Shown: positions 11,440 through 21,184 of the stretch, piece after piece
How positions within the stretch are numbered: position 1 is the stretch's first letter
Layout: the number at the start of each line of letters is the position of its first letter
Assembly: GCF_036323735.1 (NCBI RefSeq)
Contig: NC_086026.1
Location: forward strand, 52,826,039-52,890,038
Source: Rattus norvegicus
Lineage: Eukaryota > Chordata > Mammalia > Rodentia > Muridae
Length of the DNA: 64,000 nucleotides
Reading direction: 5' to 3'
Notes under the pieces: generated by a model
What the model was told of the DNA's origin: nothing
Databases searched by the model: none
What the model saw: the letters and a program-made list of their open reading frames with translations, nothing else
Program-made: the position numbers and the translations under genes

Positions 11440-12371
11440 GATGTTATTTCCAGATGATGTGATCATCTTCCTAGGACATTCAGAAGAAAGATACAGTGGA
11501 TGTTAGGGTTGCAGAACAGGAGAGATATGTCAGCCAGCAGTCAGCAACCACAGCTTCTGCCACAGCTCCAGTTAAAAACCAGAAAGAACAACGATAAATG
11601 CTGTCAGGTTTCGAGGATAAACCAAGTAACATATGAAAGAGACTCTTACAAAACCCATGAAATCCCACTGAGTATCATTAAAAAAAAAATTAAGCAACTG
11701 GCAAGACATCTAATGTTCAATGTTCCCGGATGGAGACTGTTCACATTATAAAGATATCTCTTGTCCCCAAATTCAAAGCAACCCCTGTCAAAATCCCAAG
11801 AGAATCTGATGGAACTGGATAAGCATCACTTCAAATCCATCTGGAAGAGAAAAAGCAAGAATAGTAAGGAGATTCTTGAAGGAGGAGTGTGAGGAAGAAT
11901 GATTTACCCAACCAGAGTAGAGCATATACAGTGGTACAAGCCACAGCCAATCAATTAGACAGCAAGATGCTGGCCTAAGACTAGACCATGTCTGTATACA
12001 GGAGTGTGCACACAGGTACATCCTGGCACTTCCAATTAGAGATCCGAGGCAAGGACTCTGCAGACACATCACAGAACCAGAGCGCATGGTATTGGATGGT
12101 CTGTGGCTGCCCAGGAACCAGCACTTGACTCAATTGGGCACTCACACAAAAGAGAGAACTGTTCATGTAGCAGGTTCAGAAGTACACAAAGTAACACTAA
12201 GGAGCAACCAAGACCAAAACCTGCAAGAGGATGAAATGGATACATTGACTATATAAAGACTGTTTCTGTCTGAAGAAATGAAACCTATATGCAAAGTGAA
12301 AGTGTCATTTACAGACTGGGAAAGATAAATGAATTATGCATTAATAGACATGTACAAACAGTAAGGAGCTA
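11440..12371 (+). mobile_element. Old L1 ORF2 remnant, first part
   Basis: CCAGATGATGTGATCATCTT opens a degraded L1 ORF2 C-terminal region. Landmark words follow in L1 order: a TCATTAAAAAAAAAATTAAG stretch, CCCCAAATTCAAAGCAACCC, GTCAAAATCCCAAGAGAATC and TCAAATCCATCTGGAAGAG. Many stops and indels show it is dead. A B1 interrupts it at 12372 and L1 resumes after 12506. Confidence 0.72.
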
Positions 12372-12505
12372 GCCAGGTATGTTGGCTCATGTCTTTAATT
12401 AATACAGCTGGCGAGGCAGAGGCAGGAGGATCTCTGTGATGGTCTACAGAGTGAGCTTGAGCCCAGCCAGGAGCAACATAATAAAACCTTGTCTCAGATA
12501 CAAAT
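12372..12505 (+). mobile_element. B1 SINE
   Basis: GCCAGGTATGTTGGCTCATG, then GCGAGGCAGAGGCAGGAGGATC and CCTTGTCTCAGATAC follow the 7SL-derived B1 consensus, ending in an A-rich tail. It is inserted within the older L1. Confidence 0.82.
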
Positions 12506-12727
12506 ACTAATAAAGAAACCATAGAACATCACTCCAAAATGTGCGAATACCGTGAACAAATAACTCACACAAGAGGCATTCCAGATAGCATAGACAGTGC
12601 TTCCTTAGAAGTAGGGAAAGGTCAAATTAAAATAAAGCATTTTAATCCAGTTTAAAATTGTAGTATTGATAGTGTCCACTATTTAAAGGAGTATGTGGGA
12701 GTGAGAGGTGAGATCCATTGTTAAGAG
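12506..12727 (+). mobile_element. Old L1 remnant, second part
   Basis: AAGAGGCATTCCAGATAGCA then GGTCAAATTAAAATAAAGCA corresponds to the ORF2 3' stretch that in L1 contains the AAGCATATGAAAAGATG and GCAAATTAAAAC region. It is heavily decayed. Confidence 0.55.
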
Positions 12728-12815
12728 TGTAAACTGTTGGGTGAAGGGATGTAGCCTACAACGTGTGAGACTCTGGGTTCAACCCCCCCAGTACTGCTAA
12801 GCAAACAAACAAAGA
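12728..12815 (+). mobile_element. ID-like tRNA-derived SINE fragment
   Basis: GGGTGAAGGGATGTAGCCTAC, then GTGTGAGACTCTGGGTTCAA and CCCCCAGTACTGC, followed by an AAACAAACAAA tail, resembles the ID/B4 head with a shortened middle. Confidence 0.45.
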
Positions 12816-12886
12816 ACTGTAAGTTGCCTAAGAACATTCACTCAAACTAGATGTGTCTTTACCCTTCTATCAGGAGTTACACTGTA
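12816..12886 (+). mobile_element. L1 remnant between SINE and U2 fragment
   Basis: A short stretch placed by its position between recognisable L1 pieces. It is too diverged to assign independently. Confidence 0.35.
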
Positions 12887-12922
12887 ATCGCTTTTCAGCC
12901 TCTTGGCTAAGATCAAGCGAAG
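12887..12922 (+). pseudogene. U2 snRNA 5'-end fragment
   Basis: Thirty-six bases starting ATCGCTTTTCAGCCTCTTGG and continuing CTAAGATCAAGCGAAG match the 5' end of U2 snRNA at 31 positions by my alignment, including the GGCTAAGATCAAG block. The remainder of U2 (branch-point pairing region, Sm site, stem-loops) is missing, so it cannot make a functional snRNA. It is embedded in old L1 sequence, consistent with L1-mediated template switching or a truncated retro-insertion. Confidence 0.75.
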
Positions 12923-13255
12923 AATTACATTCTAAGTCATTCTCTCTACTTGTAGGAAAACACAGACAGGGATGCTCTTTGTTATTTTATTTCTAGTAGT
13001 GAAACATAAGCAGTCCAAATGTCCAAGACAGGGAAAGAATATAAAATGTGTATGCAAATATATAAATGCATATGCAAATATACAATATGCATATGCAATA
13101 GAATATTATTTAGCAGTTAAAATGAGTTAGCTGCAGGGGAAATCACTTGAAATAACTTCAACTCCTATTTTTAAGTGCAGAGCGAGCCACACATATCGTA
13201 CATACCATATTTTGCCATTTATGTTTTTTTTTTAAAAGCATCCCACATTTCTATT
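12923..13255 (+). mobile_element. Old L1 remnant, third part (ORF2 end)
   Basis: Motifs in L1 order: ACAGGGATGCTCTTTGTTAT, TAGTGAAACATAAGCAGTCC, AAATGTCC, then ATGCAATAGAATATTATTTAGCAG and a terminal CATATCGTACATACCATATT. The A/T-rich TATATAAATGCATATGCAAATATAC stretch is a local microsatellite-like expansion in the element. Confidence 0.68.
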
Positions 13256-13589
13256 TGTGTTTATATGTAAAATGCATGTGCAGCTGTCTGGAAGGACCTG
13301 CACCATTCCCGGGGAACCAATAGGAAACAACCTACCAAGGGGCATGGGGAGGGCATTAGAATTTACTTATGCTACAGGGATCTTTCAAGCATGCCTATGC
13401 ATCTTCCGTGAGGTTAAAGGCAGATTCAAACCTCCAGCTTGCCCATGGTGCTTAGGCTGAGAGCTTGGGGGATGTACAGTATGGTTCACCTACCTTTGAC
13501 TCTCTCATCGCAGAAAAAACAGATTCTAGCCTCTGGCCAGGGCTTCCCTGGAAACCTAGGTCATGCTGTGGACTTCCAGGAACCCCCAA

Positions 13590-13700
13590 GGACTAACAGA
13601 GTCCGAGTTGTGCCTCTGCTAGCTGTGAGACTTTTGTCAAATGAACATCCCCTAAGCCTCGGTATTCCTATCCATCAAGACAGCTGACTAACAGAACACT
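13590..13700 (+). mobile_element. MIR SINE fragment
   Basis: GTGCCTCTGCTAGCTGTGAG followed by ACTTTTGTCAAATGAAC and CCTAAGCCTCGGTATTCCTA matches the MIR core in order (CTAGCTGTGTGACC, then CTGAGCCTCAGTTTCC). Confidence 0.55.
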
Positions 13701-13769
13701 TGTCTTGCCCAGTCCCTCTAAGTAAATGGACACTAAAATTCCTAGGACTTGACTGGCTGGTGGTGGCAC

Positions 13770-14350
13770 AACCCTTCTTATTTTTTATTTTCTAACTTTG
13801 TATTGGTCCTTTGTGAATTCCCCATCATGCACCTCAATCTCATTCATCTCCCCCTCCCTTTGTATCTGCCCTCTGCTTTTGCAGGCCCCCAAAGGAAAAA
13901 ATAAAAACAAAACAACAAAACCATCTCACCATGGAAGCTGTCGTGTGTCACAGTGTGCCACATAGTATACCCATTTGACCCCCACACTTTTGTTTACACT
14001 TGCTCAGATGAGTCGTTGGTGTGGTCTCTGACTTCTGGTACACCATCAATACTGGATCCTCACCAGGACTCCTCTCAGCTATCCTGTTGCCCCATGTCAC
14101 AGAGATCCTGCAGCTCTGGATCTGCAGCACCAGCTCTTTTATGCACTCCAGTAGTTCATAGATGGGTAGATGTTGGGGTAGGCCAGCTCAAAACCCTGGG
14201 TCTTGTCCCGTGGGGAAGTTGAGTTGGTCAGCCCCCAGCTCTCCCACATCCACACCACTAGGACCAGCTCTCCAGGACTGCTCCAACTAGCTCGTCCAAT
14301 GCTATAGCCAGCAAGGGGGCAGGGCCAGATCTCCTGCATGCTGCAGGCGG
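13770..14350 (-). mobile_element. Rodent L1 (Lx-type) 3' UTR, minus strand
   Basis: Read on the minus strand, this is a long GC-rich sequence with repeated AGCTGGTCC/AGCTGG-type words ending in GGGGAATTCACAAAGGACCAAT and an A-rich AATAAAAAATAAG terminus near 13775. That is the organisation of the 3' UTR of older murine L1 (Lx) families. The + strand shows a polypurine run GAAAAAATAAAAACAAAACAAC at 13886-13916. The subfamily is not certain. Confidence 0.58.
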
Positions 14351-14394
14351 CAGGGGATGGGTGGGGGTGGTGGTATTGGGGATGGGGGAGTACA

Positions 14395-14725
14395 TCATAA
14401 GTGGCGCATGCCTTTAATCCCAGCAGAGGCAGAGGCAGAGGCAGAGGCAGAGGCAGAGGCAGAGGCAGAGGCAGAGGCAGAGGCAGAGGCAGAGGCAGAG
14501 GCAGAGGCAGAGGCAGAGGCAGAGGCAGAGGCAGAGGCAGAGGCAGAGGCAGAGGCAGAGGCAGAGGCAGAGGCAGAGGCAGAGGCAGAGGCAGAGGCAG
14601 AGGCAGAGGCAGGCAGATCTCTTAGTTTGGGGCCAGCCTAGCCTACAGAGTTAAGTTCCAAGAAAGCTAAGGCTACACAGAGAAACCCTATCTTGAAAAG
14701 AAGAAAAAAAGCAACAACAAACAAA
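14395..14725 (+). mobile_element. B1 SINE with internal hexamer expansion
   Basis: The head GTGGCGCATGCCTTTAATCC and the tail (GGCAGATCTCTTAGTTTGGG, CTACACAGAGAAACCCTATC, A-rich end with CAAACAAACAAAC) are B1. Between them the normal GGGAGGCAGAGGCAGGCAGAT segment has become a 31-copy AGAGGC array at 14425-14610. This adds roughly 180 bases to a normally 135-150-base SINE. Confidence 0.88.
14425..14610. repeat. (AGAGGC)31 hexanucleotide array
   Basis: Thirty-one perfect AGAGGC units (186 bases) with no interruption. The seed is the native GAGGCAGAGGCAG of B1. Open frames reading Glu-Ala or Gly-Arg dipeptides through it are a compositional effect, not a protein. Confidence 0.97.
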
Positions 14726-14759
14726 CAAACCAAACAAGTAAAATAGTTCCTAGGCTTAG

Positions 14760-15084
14760 TATGATAGTTTGTATATGCTTGGTCCAGTGTATGGCACTAT
14801 TAGGAGGTATGGCCTTGTTAAAGTAGGTTTATCACTGTGGGCGTGGGCTTTAAGACCCTCATCCTAGCTGTCTGGGAGCCAGTCTTCTCCTAGCAGCCTT
14901 CAGATGAAGATGTAGAACTCTCAGCTTCTCCTGCACCATGCTTGCCTAGATGCTGCCCTGTTCCGCCTTGATGATACTGGACTGAACCTCTGAACCTATA
15001 AACCAACCCCAATTAAATGTTTTTCTTATAGGAGTTGCCTTGGTCACGGTGTCTGTTCATAGCAGTAAAACCCTGTCTAAGACA
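14760..15084 (+). mobile_element. Rodent solo LTR (MaLR-like)
   Basis: It runs from TATGATAGTTTGTATATGCT to CCCTGTCTAAGACA and contains GGCACTATTAGGAGGTATGG, CAGATGAAGATGTAGAACTC and a polyadenylation-like AATTAAATGTTTTTC. The same element recurs at 21185-21517, where ends and target-site duplication are intact. Here the first TG is mutated to TA and no 5-bp duplication is evident. Exact LTR family name uncertain. Confidence 0.75.
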
Positions 15085-15300
15085 GCTGGGGAGGTAGGTG
15101 GCTCAGTGAGTAAAGCACTTGCCATAGATTTATGAGAACCTGAGGTTGAGCCCCTGGGACCCACATAAACCAAGGTGCTGTAGTGTACACCTGCAATTTC
15201 AGCATTCCTGCTGTGAGATGGGCAGACGAGACAGGAGAATCCCTCAAAGCCAGCCTGACTCCAATAGAGGCAAACATTTGCCCCTGTGTGAAACAAGATG
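15085..15300 (+). mobile_element. B4-type SINE
   Basis: The tRNA-like head GCTGGGGAGGTAGGTGGCTC, AGTGAGTAAAGCACTTGCC and CTGAGGTTGAGCCCCTGG leads into a B1-like half (GTACACCTGCAATTTCAGCA, GAGACAGGAGAATCCC). It abuts the LTR directly. Confidence 0.78.
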
Positions 15301-16619
15301 GAAGGGCTAGCCTCAGCCCGGGTTCACCTTTGAATCCCACACCTGCAGGTTTAGGGATGTCTGCTCTTCTCCAGAAGCCTGAAGGCTCCCTGCAGAACCT
15401 GGAGAGCAGAGCAGTCCTGTCCAGTTGCCATCCCTATCCACCCCTTCCCCTATCCCTTACCCTCCCTGTCCCTGCAACCCCTCTTCATCTACTCAGTGTT
15501 TCCATCCTCCCACGGGTGTTTCTCACTAGCTGTGGGATAAACCCAGCTTCATCCCCTTAAGTCCCTGTCTTTCTGGTCCCATCTCACACCTGTTAGCAAA
15601 CAACACAGGCTGCCTCTGTCCCCAGGGGTGCATCCTGCCAAGGTTAGATTAGTGCCTCCCCTGCCTGTTTCATCAGAAGGCAGCTAGGAGCTGTCCTCTG
15701 AATCACACGTTTCGGGATGTCTCACCCCTTGCCTCTTTGGGGCTGGGCCTCTCTTTACACAATCTGTAGGCAAAGCTAACTACTCAGACTTGCCTTCTCT
15801 ACCCCCACACCTCCATCCCTGAAGGGAGGAAGGGAGGGAGGGAGGAAGGGAGAGGCAAACCTCTACCTGTTCCGTGTCTGCTGGCCAGCAGGGCCATCAT
15901 GCCCAGTCTCTGGAGATGAGATTGTGATGGGAAACTGAGAAGCAATGTCCTGGCTAAATGCTCTCCTGCATTCTCTGCTCCACTTATCAGATCCCAGCCA
16001 CGGAGCACCTCACCAGAAGTCTGATGCCTCTCTCTTTCTCTGCTTGGGACTGAGGAAAGCAAGAAGCCCAGGAATACTAAATACAAATTCCCCATGTCTT
16101 CTCTGCCCCTCTTTCCCTCCCAGCTCCCTAGGAGGCTTCAAAACCACAAGCCCAGTAGTGTGTGCAAACAGGCAGGCATCACCCTCCAGGAGCCACCTGC
16201 CGTGGCTGAAGATTGCTCTGAGGTTCTGCTCTGCAGCCCCTGCCTGCCTGGGGCCCGAGACACCTGGATCTTCCCTGCCTTGTTTCTAAAGATATCCAAG
16301 AAGAAAAAAAGATTCAGTCACCTTCATTGGCCTTTAAGACCAGCCCAAGGTCTCCTGGCTGCATCTTCTCACACACACATTGCTCCCTTACACTTCCACT
16401 GTCTCCATGGAAAAGACCATCAGCCATAGAGCCAACTTCTCCGTCCTGGGGCTTGTTGTTTTTGTTGTTGTTGCATCTCTACTGTCCCCTGCCACACTGT
16501 ACCACCTATACCTAAGATCTCTGCACTCTATACAGTATGGGGACACATTAGATATGCATGAATGGAAACATGGACAGACAGGCAGAAAGCCTCCTTCCAA
16601 GGGCCAAATGCTCATAACT
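15301..16619. other. Mostly unique sequence
   Basis: No gene is recognised. A short GGAAG-rich purine stretch lies at 15820-15855. Open frames at 15183-15560, 15799-16289 and 16094-16429 have no recognisable domain. Confidence 0.45.
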
Positions 16620-16935
16620 CCTATCATGAAATAATGATACCAGGGCTATGATATTTAGAGGTGGAGCCTTCTTTAGGTGATCAACGTCATGAGAGGAGTG
16701 GCTTCATGAACCAGAGTCATGACCCCAAGAGACCCTTCATGCCTTCTCTGTGCTGATGTAGTGAGAAGAGAGTGGCATGTGCCCGGAAGCAGACCTTCCC
16801 CGAGAAGCAATCTATTGGCACCTGGGGCATGGACTTCCCAGCCTGCAGAGTCCAGATGTATGAATCTTGGTGGTTTCTAATTGTGTAGGCTCCATTGTTC
16901 TGCTGCAGTAGCCCAGACAAACCAAGACATCTTCC
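16620..16935 (+). mobile_element. MLT1/MST-type MaLR LTR remnant
   Basis: GATATTTAGAGGTGGAGCCT, TTAGGTGATCAACGTCATGA, CTTCCCAGCCTGCAGAGTCC and CTAATTGTGTAGGCTCCATT follow the ancient mammalian MaLR LTR order (AGGTGGGGCCTTTGGGAGGTG, GGTCATGAGG, GACTTCCCAGCCTCCAGAAC). No internal retroviral sequence is adjacent. Confidence 0.62.
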
Positions 16936-18849
16936 TTGCTCACCCTGCCCAGTTCTAAGAAGTCAGAACACAGAATCCCTCCTGCTTCCCAGAGTTCAGT
17001 AGTCATAACCCTGCCCAGCCTGCGTGTTATTTATAGCCAGGCGTCTTCACAACCATCCATGCATTTGAAAGGCTTGTCTTTTAGGGACACCCGAGCTTCT
17101 AAGAGCAGAATGAAAATTTTGAACCTTGGAATAAAAATTTGAACACTTTCAGTTTCTCCCTCCCTCCCCCATCTCTCCCAGCGTCTTGGGCAAGGCAGGC
17201 ACTTTACTCCAAGAGTAACACACCCAGCCCCACACGTTTCTCAGACAGTGACTTGCAGAGACTACTAGGTACAGCCATGAGTCCATGAGCCTTGAGCCTC
17301 CACAGAACAAGGGTCAGATTGTCACCATGATAGTTTACAAAGACCTGTGCAATGGTCTATGTACAGAGAGGCCTGTGTCCCCATCCCCACAATCATCAAG
17401 ACAATGGTTATGGCAGGGCATACAAGCTATATTGACCTCTCAGAGGCTCAGACCGTTTCCAAGAATCTCCAATAACCCATTTCTCCCAAGCATTTACCTC
17501 TTGTGGGTTAGTTATTCTGACTTGAAAGCAAGGTGCTCAGTGGACATGCTCAAGAGTCCGTGAATTGTGGCCTCCACAGGAGTCCCTGTGCTGGTGGACG
17601 GAACGTAGTTGAGGGTCATCGTGTGCTTACCAGAATGAGAACAGTAGGCTAAAGAGTCCTGAGGCAGAGTTAATGTGCCGGTGGTCCACAATGGGCCAGG
17701 GGCAGCAGCCTCAGGATGGGAGTGGGAGAGACAGTGGGGCTCTGCCTTCTCAGAGGCGGAAACCAGTAAGATTGGATGCTATTTACCAATTATAGCCTTC
17801 TCAAGACTTTTTTACTATCATCCAACTCTGACTTCTAAGCAAATCCCCTCTACCTTTCTTGGCCAACTTCACTGTCCTCGGTCATTTCAGCAAACACACT
17901 TTTCTTTCTGTGATTAGGCAGCCTGCTGTGAGCTGTGAGGCCACCTCCCACACCCGCCCCCTTGTCCTTCTCCCCTTAACCCTCCATCCCAAGCCTCTTC
18001 ATCACAGAATACTACAGAAAGGAGTGGCCCGGAAGGAGTTAAACTCACGGGGGGGGGGGGGGGTAAATACTGTGAGTTCTCAGTTTTGGTACCCTATTTG
18101 AGGAATAAGCTGCGATTAAATGACAGATAATTTGTTTTGGCTTTTGAAGGAGTTGGGGGTCTTCAAAATGCAAATGGGAAGGCAACCGCATGCCTGGAAT
18201 TGTGAGCACAGAAAATAAAAATTTTAATGAAGACTCAAAGTAAAATAAATAATGAAAGAAAAAAGTCCCAACTCAAAGACTAATCCTCCCAGGGTCCTTC
18301 CCTCTGCCTGATCCAGACCACATCATGCTGGGAGGAGACCCCAGGCGAAGACCAGTAAAAAGGGAACAGTCTAATAGCTGTGCCCTCTGTCTCTCTCAGC
18401 TCTCTCACATCTGACTTATCTTCTAATGAGGGTAAAAATGTGCTGTGTCTTGATTACAGAGAAATCAGAAGGCCCCTTCGCTGTCACACTGAACTGACTT
18501 AGGACACACATGGGGGACTGTGGCAGGAAGGCCACCCCCTCAGGAGTTGTCATGGCTGTCTCCCTCATTGCTGGGAGCACACAGGTAACACACATACATA
18601 ATCAGCCAGTGGGGCTGTGTGGCAGAAAGCAACTGTGGTCTTGCTGCTGTGGGAGTTACTCTTTCCTTTATAAAATAGAACTGGGGACATACCCAGAGCA
18701 TAGAGAAGACACAAGGCCCTAGAGTTCATTCCTAAACTAACAAACACCCTTGAGCTCATCCACTGTCAACGCCTCTGATTCTTGTCCCATGGAACACTCC
18801 AGGCCTGCTAGGCTGTATCCTTGAAGACCCTGGTGACAGGCACTGCCAC
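16936..18849. other. Mostly unique sequence
   Basis: No repeat family or gene is recognised apart from a 15-base G run at 18049-18063. The sequence at 18100-18260 is AT-rich. Confidence 0.45.
18049..18063. repeat. G15 homopolymer
   Basis: Fifteen consecutive G residues. Runs this long are prone to slippage and to base-calling error. Confidence 0.95.
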
Positions 18850-19032
18850 TTGTCTTCTTTTTCTTCCTTCACCTCCTCCTCCTCCTGCTCTTCCTCCTCC
18901 TCCTCCTCTTCCTCCTCTTCCTGCTTCTCTTCCTCCTGCTCCTCCTCCTCCTGTTCCTCCTCTTCCTGCTCCTGCTCCTGCTCCCCCTCCTCCTCCTCCT
19001 CCTGCTCCTCCTCCTCTTCCTCCTGCCTCCTC
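18850..19032. repeat. TCC-rich polypyrimidine tract
   Basis: About 180 bases of almost pure C/T built from CTC and TCC triplets with occasional G (CTGCTC). The complementary strand is a GAG/GGA purine tract. It opens Ser-, Pro- and Glu-rich reading frames that have no coding support. Confidence 0.95.
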
Positions 19033-19600
19033 CCCAATTCATCAGTTTTTGTTTGGGCCTCCTCTAAGGTCCCATAGGATAAAGATGGGGCACAAAGCCC
19101 AGGGAAAGTATTCCTGGGAGACCAGTGACACAGGCACATGAGGAGTGACCTTGATATGAGCAAAGCTAATCATGACTGAGGACCTCTCTAGGCTCTCTGC
19201 AGAGGATGCCTGCTGTGGAGTCACTGGCACTGTTTGCTTTCTCTGAAGGTCTACATTGTTCATGAATGGAACCAGCTCCCTCCTTACCATCTAAGGTCCC
19301 CTGCTTCTCTCTGCCCTGCCTCTCCTGGCCAGAGTTCCTAGCTTCCATCAAACTCTCTGAGAGGGTCTCCCACTAGTCCTCTCCCTCTGTAATAGGGACA
19401 GAAGTAGTCCTCAATGGTCACAGGCACTTTAGAAGGTTCCAGGAGAGGCATTCTCCATCTCTTGGTGCCTGTCGATGCCCTTGAGGAAGACGATGAGCAA
19501 GGGGAAACAGTGTCAAGCTTGTGCCTTCTCTTTAATCTACAAAATAACTGTAAGTTGTCATGGCCCAGACCTGCAACATAGAAGGTTCTAGATAAGTCAA
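19033..19600. other. Unique sequence
   Basis: No repeat or gene is recognised between the TCC tract and the SINE cluster. Confidence 0.45.
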
Positions 19601-19690
19601 AGGGTGATGTTGCATACCCATAATCCCAACATTTGGGAGATGGAAACAGGAGGATCCTGAGTTCAAGGCCAGCCTCAGCTACATAGCCAA
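19601..19690 (+). mobile_element. B1-like SINE fragment
   Basis: TTGCATACCCATAATCCCAA, CATTTGGGAGATGGAAACAG, GAGGATCCTGAGTTCAAGGC and CAGCCTCAGCTACATAG match a B1/proto-B1 body. Head and tail are short. Confidence 0.7.
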
Positions 19691-19709
19691 TTGGAGGCCT
19701 TCATAGGGT

Positions 19710-19866
19710 CCGGATTACAATGTTTAAGAGCTGGCAACAGTAGCACAGTTGTAGTTCCTGCAATAGAGAGGCAGAAACAAGTGGACAGCTGGGACCTCCC
19801 AGCCGACCAGACTACTTGGCAAGCCCTCACCAGTGAGAGATCTCATCTCAAAAAAACAAAAAGCCA
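19710..19866 (+). mobile_element. B4-type SINE, 5' part (split by L1)
   Basis: AATAGAGAGGCAGAAACAAG, CCGACCAGACTACTTGGCAA and CAGTGAGAGATCTCATCTCA are B4 body motifs. The element stops in its A-rich linker and resumes at 20309 after an L1 insertion. Confidence 0.7.
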
Positions 19867-20308
19867 CGGCAAATACAGAGGTGAATGCCAGCAGCGAACC
19901 ACTGAACTGAGGACGAGAACCCTGTTGAAGGAATTAGAGAAAGGATTGAAAGACCTTGAAGTGGCTTGAGACCCCATATGAACAACAATACCAACCAACC
20001 AGAGCTTCCAGGGACTAAGCCACTACCCAAAGACTGTACATGGACTGACCCTGGGCTCTGACCTCATAGGTAGCAATGAATGGCCTTGTAAGGGCACCAG
20101 TGGAAGGGGAAGCCCTTGGTCCTGCCAAGACTGAACCCCCAGTGAACGTGATTGTTGGGCGTAGGGCGGTAATGGGGGGAGGATGGGGAGGGGCACACCC
20201 ATATAGAAGGGGAGGGGTAGGGGTTAGTGGGATGTTGGCCTGGAAACCGGGATAGGGAATAACAATTGAAATGTAAATAAATACTCAAGTTAATAAAGAT
20301 GGAGAAAA
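19867..20308 (+). mobile_element. 5'-truncated rat L1 (ORF2 end and 3' UTR)
   Basis: AATGCCAGCAGCGAACCACT, GACCCCATATGAACAACAAT, TACATGGACTGACCCTGGGC and a G-rich 3' UTR ending GTTAATAAAGATGG are the rat L1 3' end. Only about 440 bases of the roughly 6-7 kb element are present. AAAAAGCCA occurs at both ends (19858-19866 and about 20309-20317), a plausible target-site duplication overlapping the poly(A). The G-run tract at 20168-20225 is typical of rodent L1 3' UTRs. Confidence 0.9.
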
Positions 20309-20425
20309 AAAAAGCCAAGATGAATAGCGGGGTGGATGTCTCCTGGAGAACAACACCCGAGGGTGACTTCTGACTTCCACACACATGTACATACACATGT
20401 ACACGCACCCACAAGCGCCTCTACA
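20309..20425 (+). mobile_element. B4-type SINE, 3' part
   Basis: GATGTCTCCTGGAGAACAAC, ACCCGAGGGTGACTTCTGAC and TTCCACACACATGTACATAC are the distal B4 segment that normally follows the A-rich linker. This shows the L1 landed inside a single B4. Confidence 0.72.
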
Positions 20426-21184
20426 CAGATGATAATATACAACCAGGACTCTGCACACAGAAGGGAAACCTCCCAAGTCCCAGAAGTAGTTTCATGTCTG
20501 TTTCAAGGGAGCCGGCTCCAGCCTTTAATCCCTGACACCCAAGCTGTTTCCACACCAACCTTTTCCTTGAAATTCTGAAATACTGTGAAGGAAAGTTAGT
20601 CTAACTCCAGGCTTTTTGCAGCGTGTTTAGAGACAGATAAAAACACACTCATTATCCCATCTACGACCGCTCACAGGACGGAAAAGTGCCTCTGTATTAG
20701 GCAAGGCAATCCACCCAAACCTTTCTGCTTCTATTTAAAAAGTGTGAAGATAATTTACCAGGCTGCGCCTGTCAGCGTCTGAAAAGCAGAAAGCTGCCTT
20801 TTATCTTGTTTTATTTACAGGTAAAACCCCAGAAGAGGCAAGAAACTTCCAGTGCAAGCACTAAGAAGAGCCCTAGGAGACAAAAGCAGCCACCAGACAC
20901 TCGCTAGATTGCTAAATATAGGCAGGACACGGTCACCTGTCCCTTTGAGGGGCAGACAGTCCTGTGGTCCTGTGGTTGGGCTCACCCATAGAGGTCACTC
21001 TGGCAGCCACCTGTTTAATGCAGGACAAGCTAGGTTTACACTTGGCCTACTTGAGTTCAGGTGGAGACCGGGGAACAACTAAGGTAGGGGAGAGGGAGTG
21101 CTATTTGGAAATGGGACAGGCAAGTGGGAAGGATGCCTAAAGGACTTCTTGTTTTCAAGAAACAAACTCAGGGCATTCTGACAC
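20426..21184. other. Unique sequence, AT-rich core
   Basis: No repeat is recognised. Bases 20585-20835 are AT-rich with retained CpGs (CTACGACCGCTC, GGACGGAAAAG, CTGCGCCTGTCAGCG). They end in a strong acceptor-like TCTTGTTTTATTTACAG at 20820, directly followed by GTAAAA. Confidence 0.45.

Noticed and set aside
12887..12922. Functional U2 snRNA gene
   Set aside because: Only the first ~36 nt are recognisable. There is no Sm site, no 3' box and no proximal sequence element visible upstream.
14357..14641. Glu-Ala and Gly-Arg dipeptide-repeat proteins
   Set aside because: These are direct translation of the AGAGGC array inside a B1 SINE. The reading frames end with the array.
18756..19163. Glu-rich acidic protein or Ser/Pro-rich protein
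   Set aside because: Translation of the TCC/GGA tract. Both strands are open for compositional reasons and the flanks have no coding signal.
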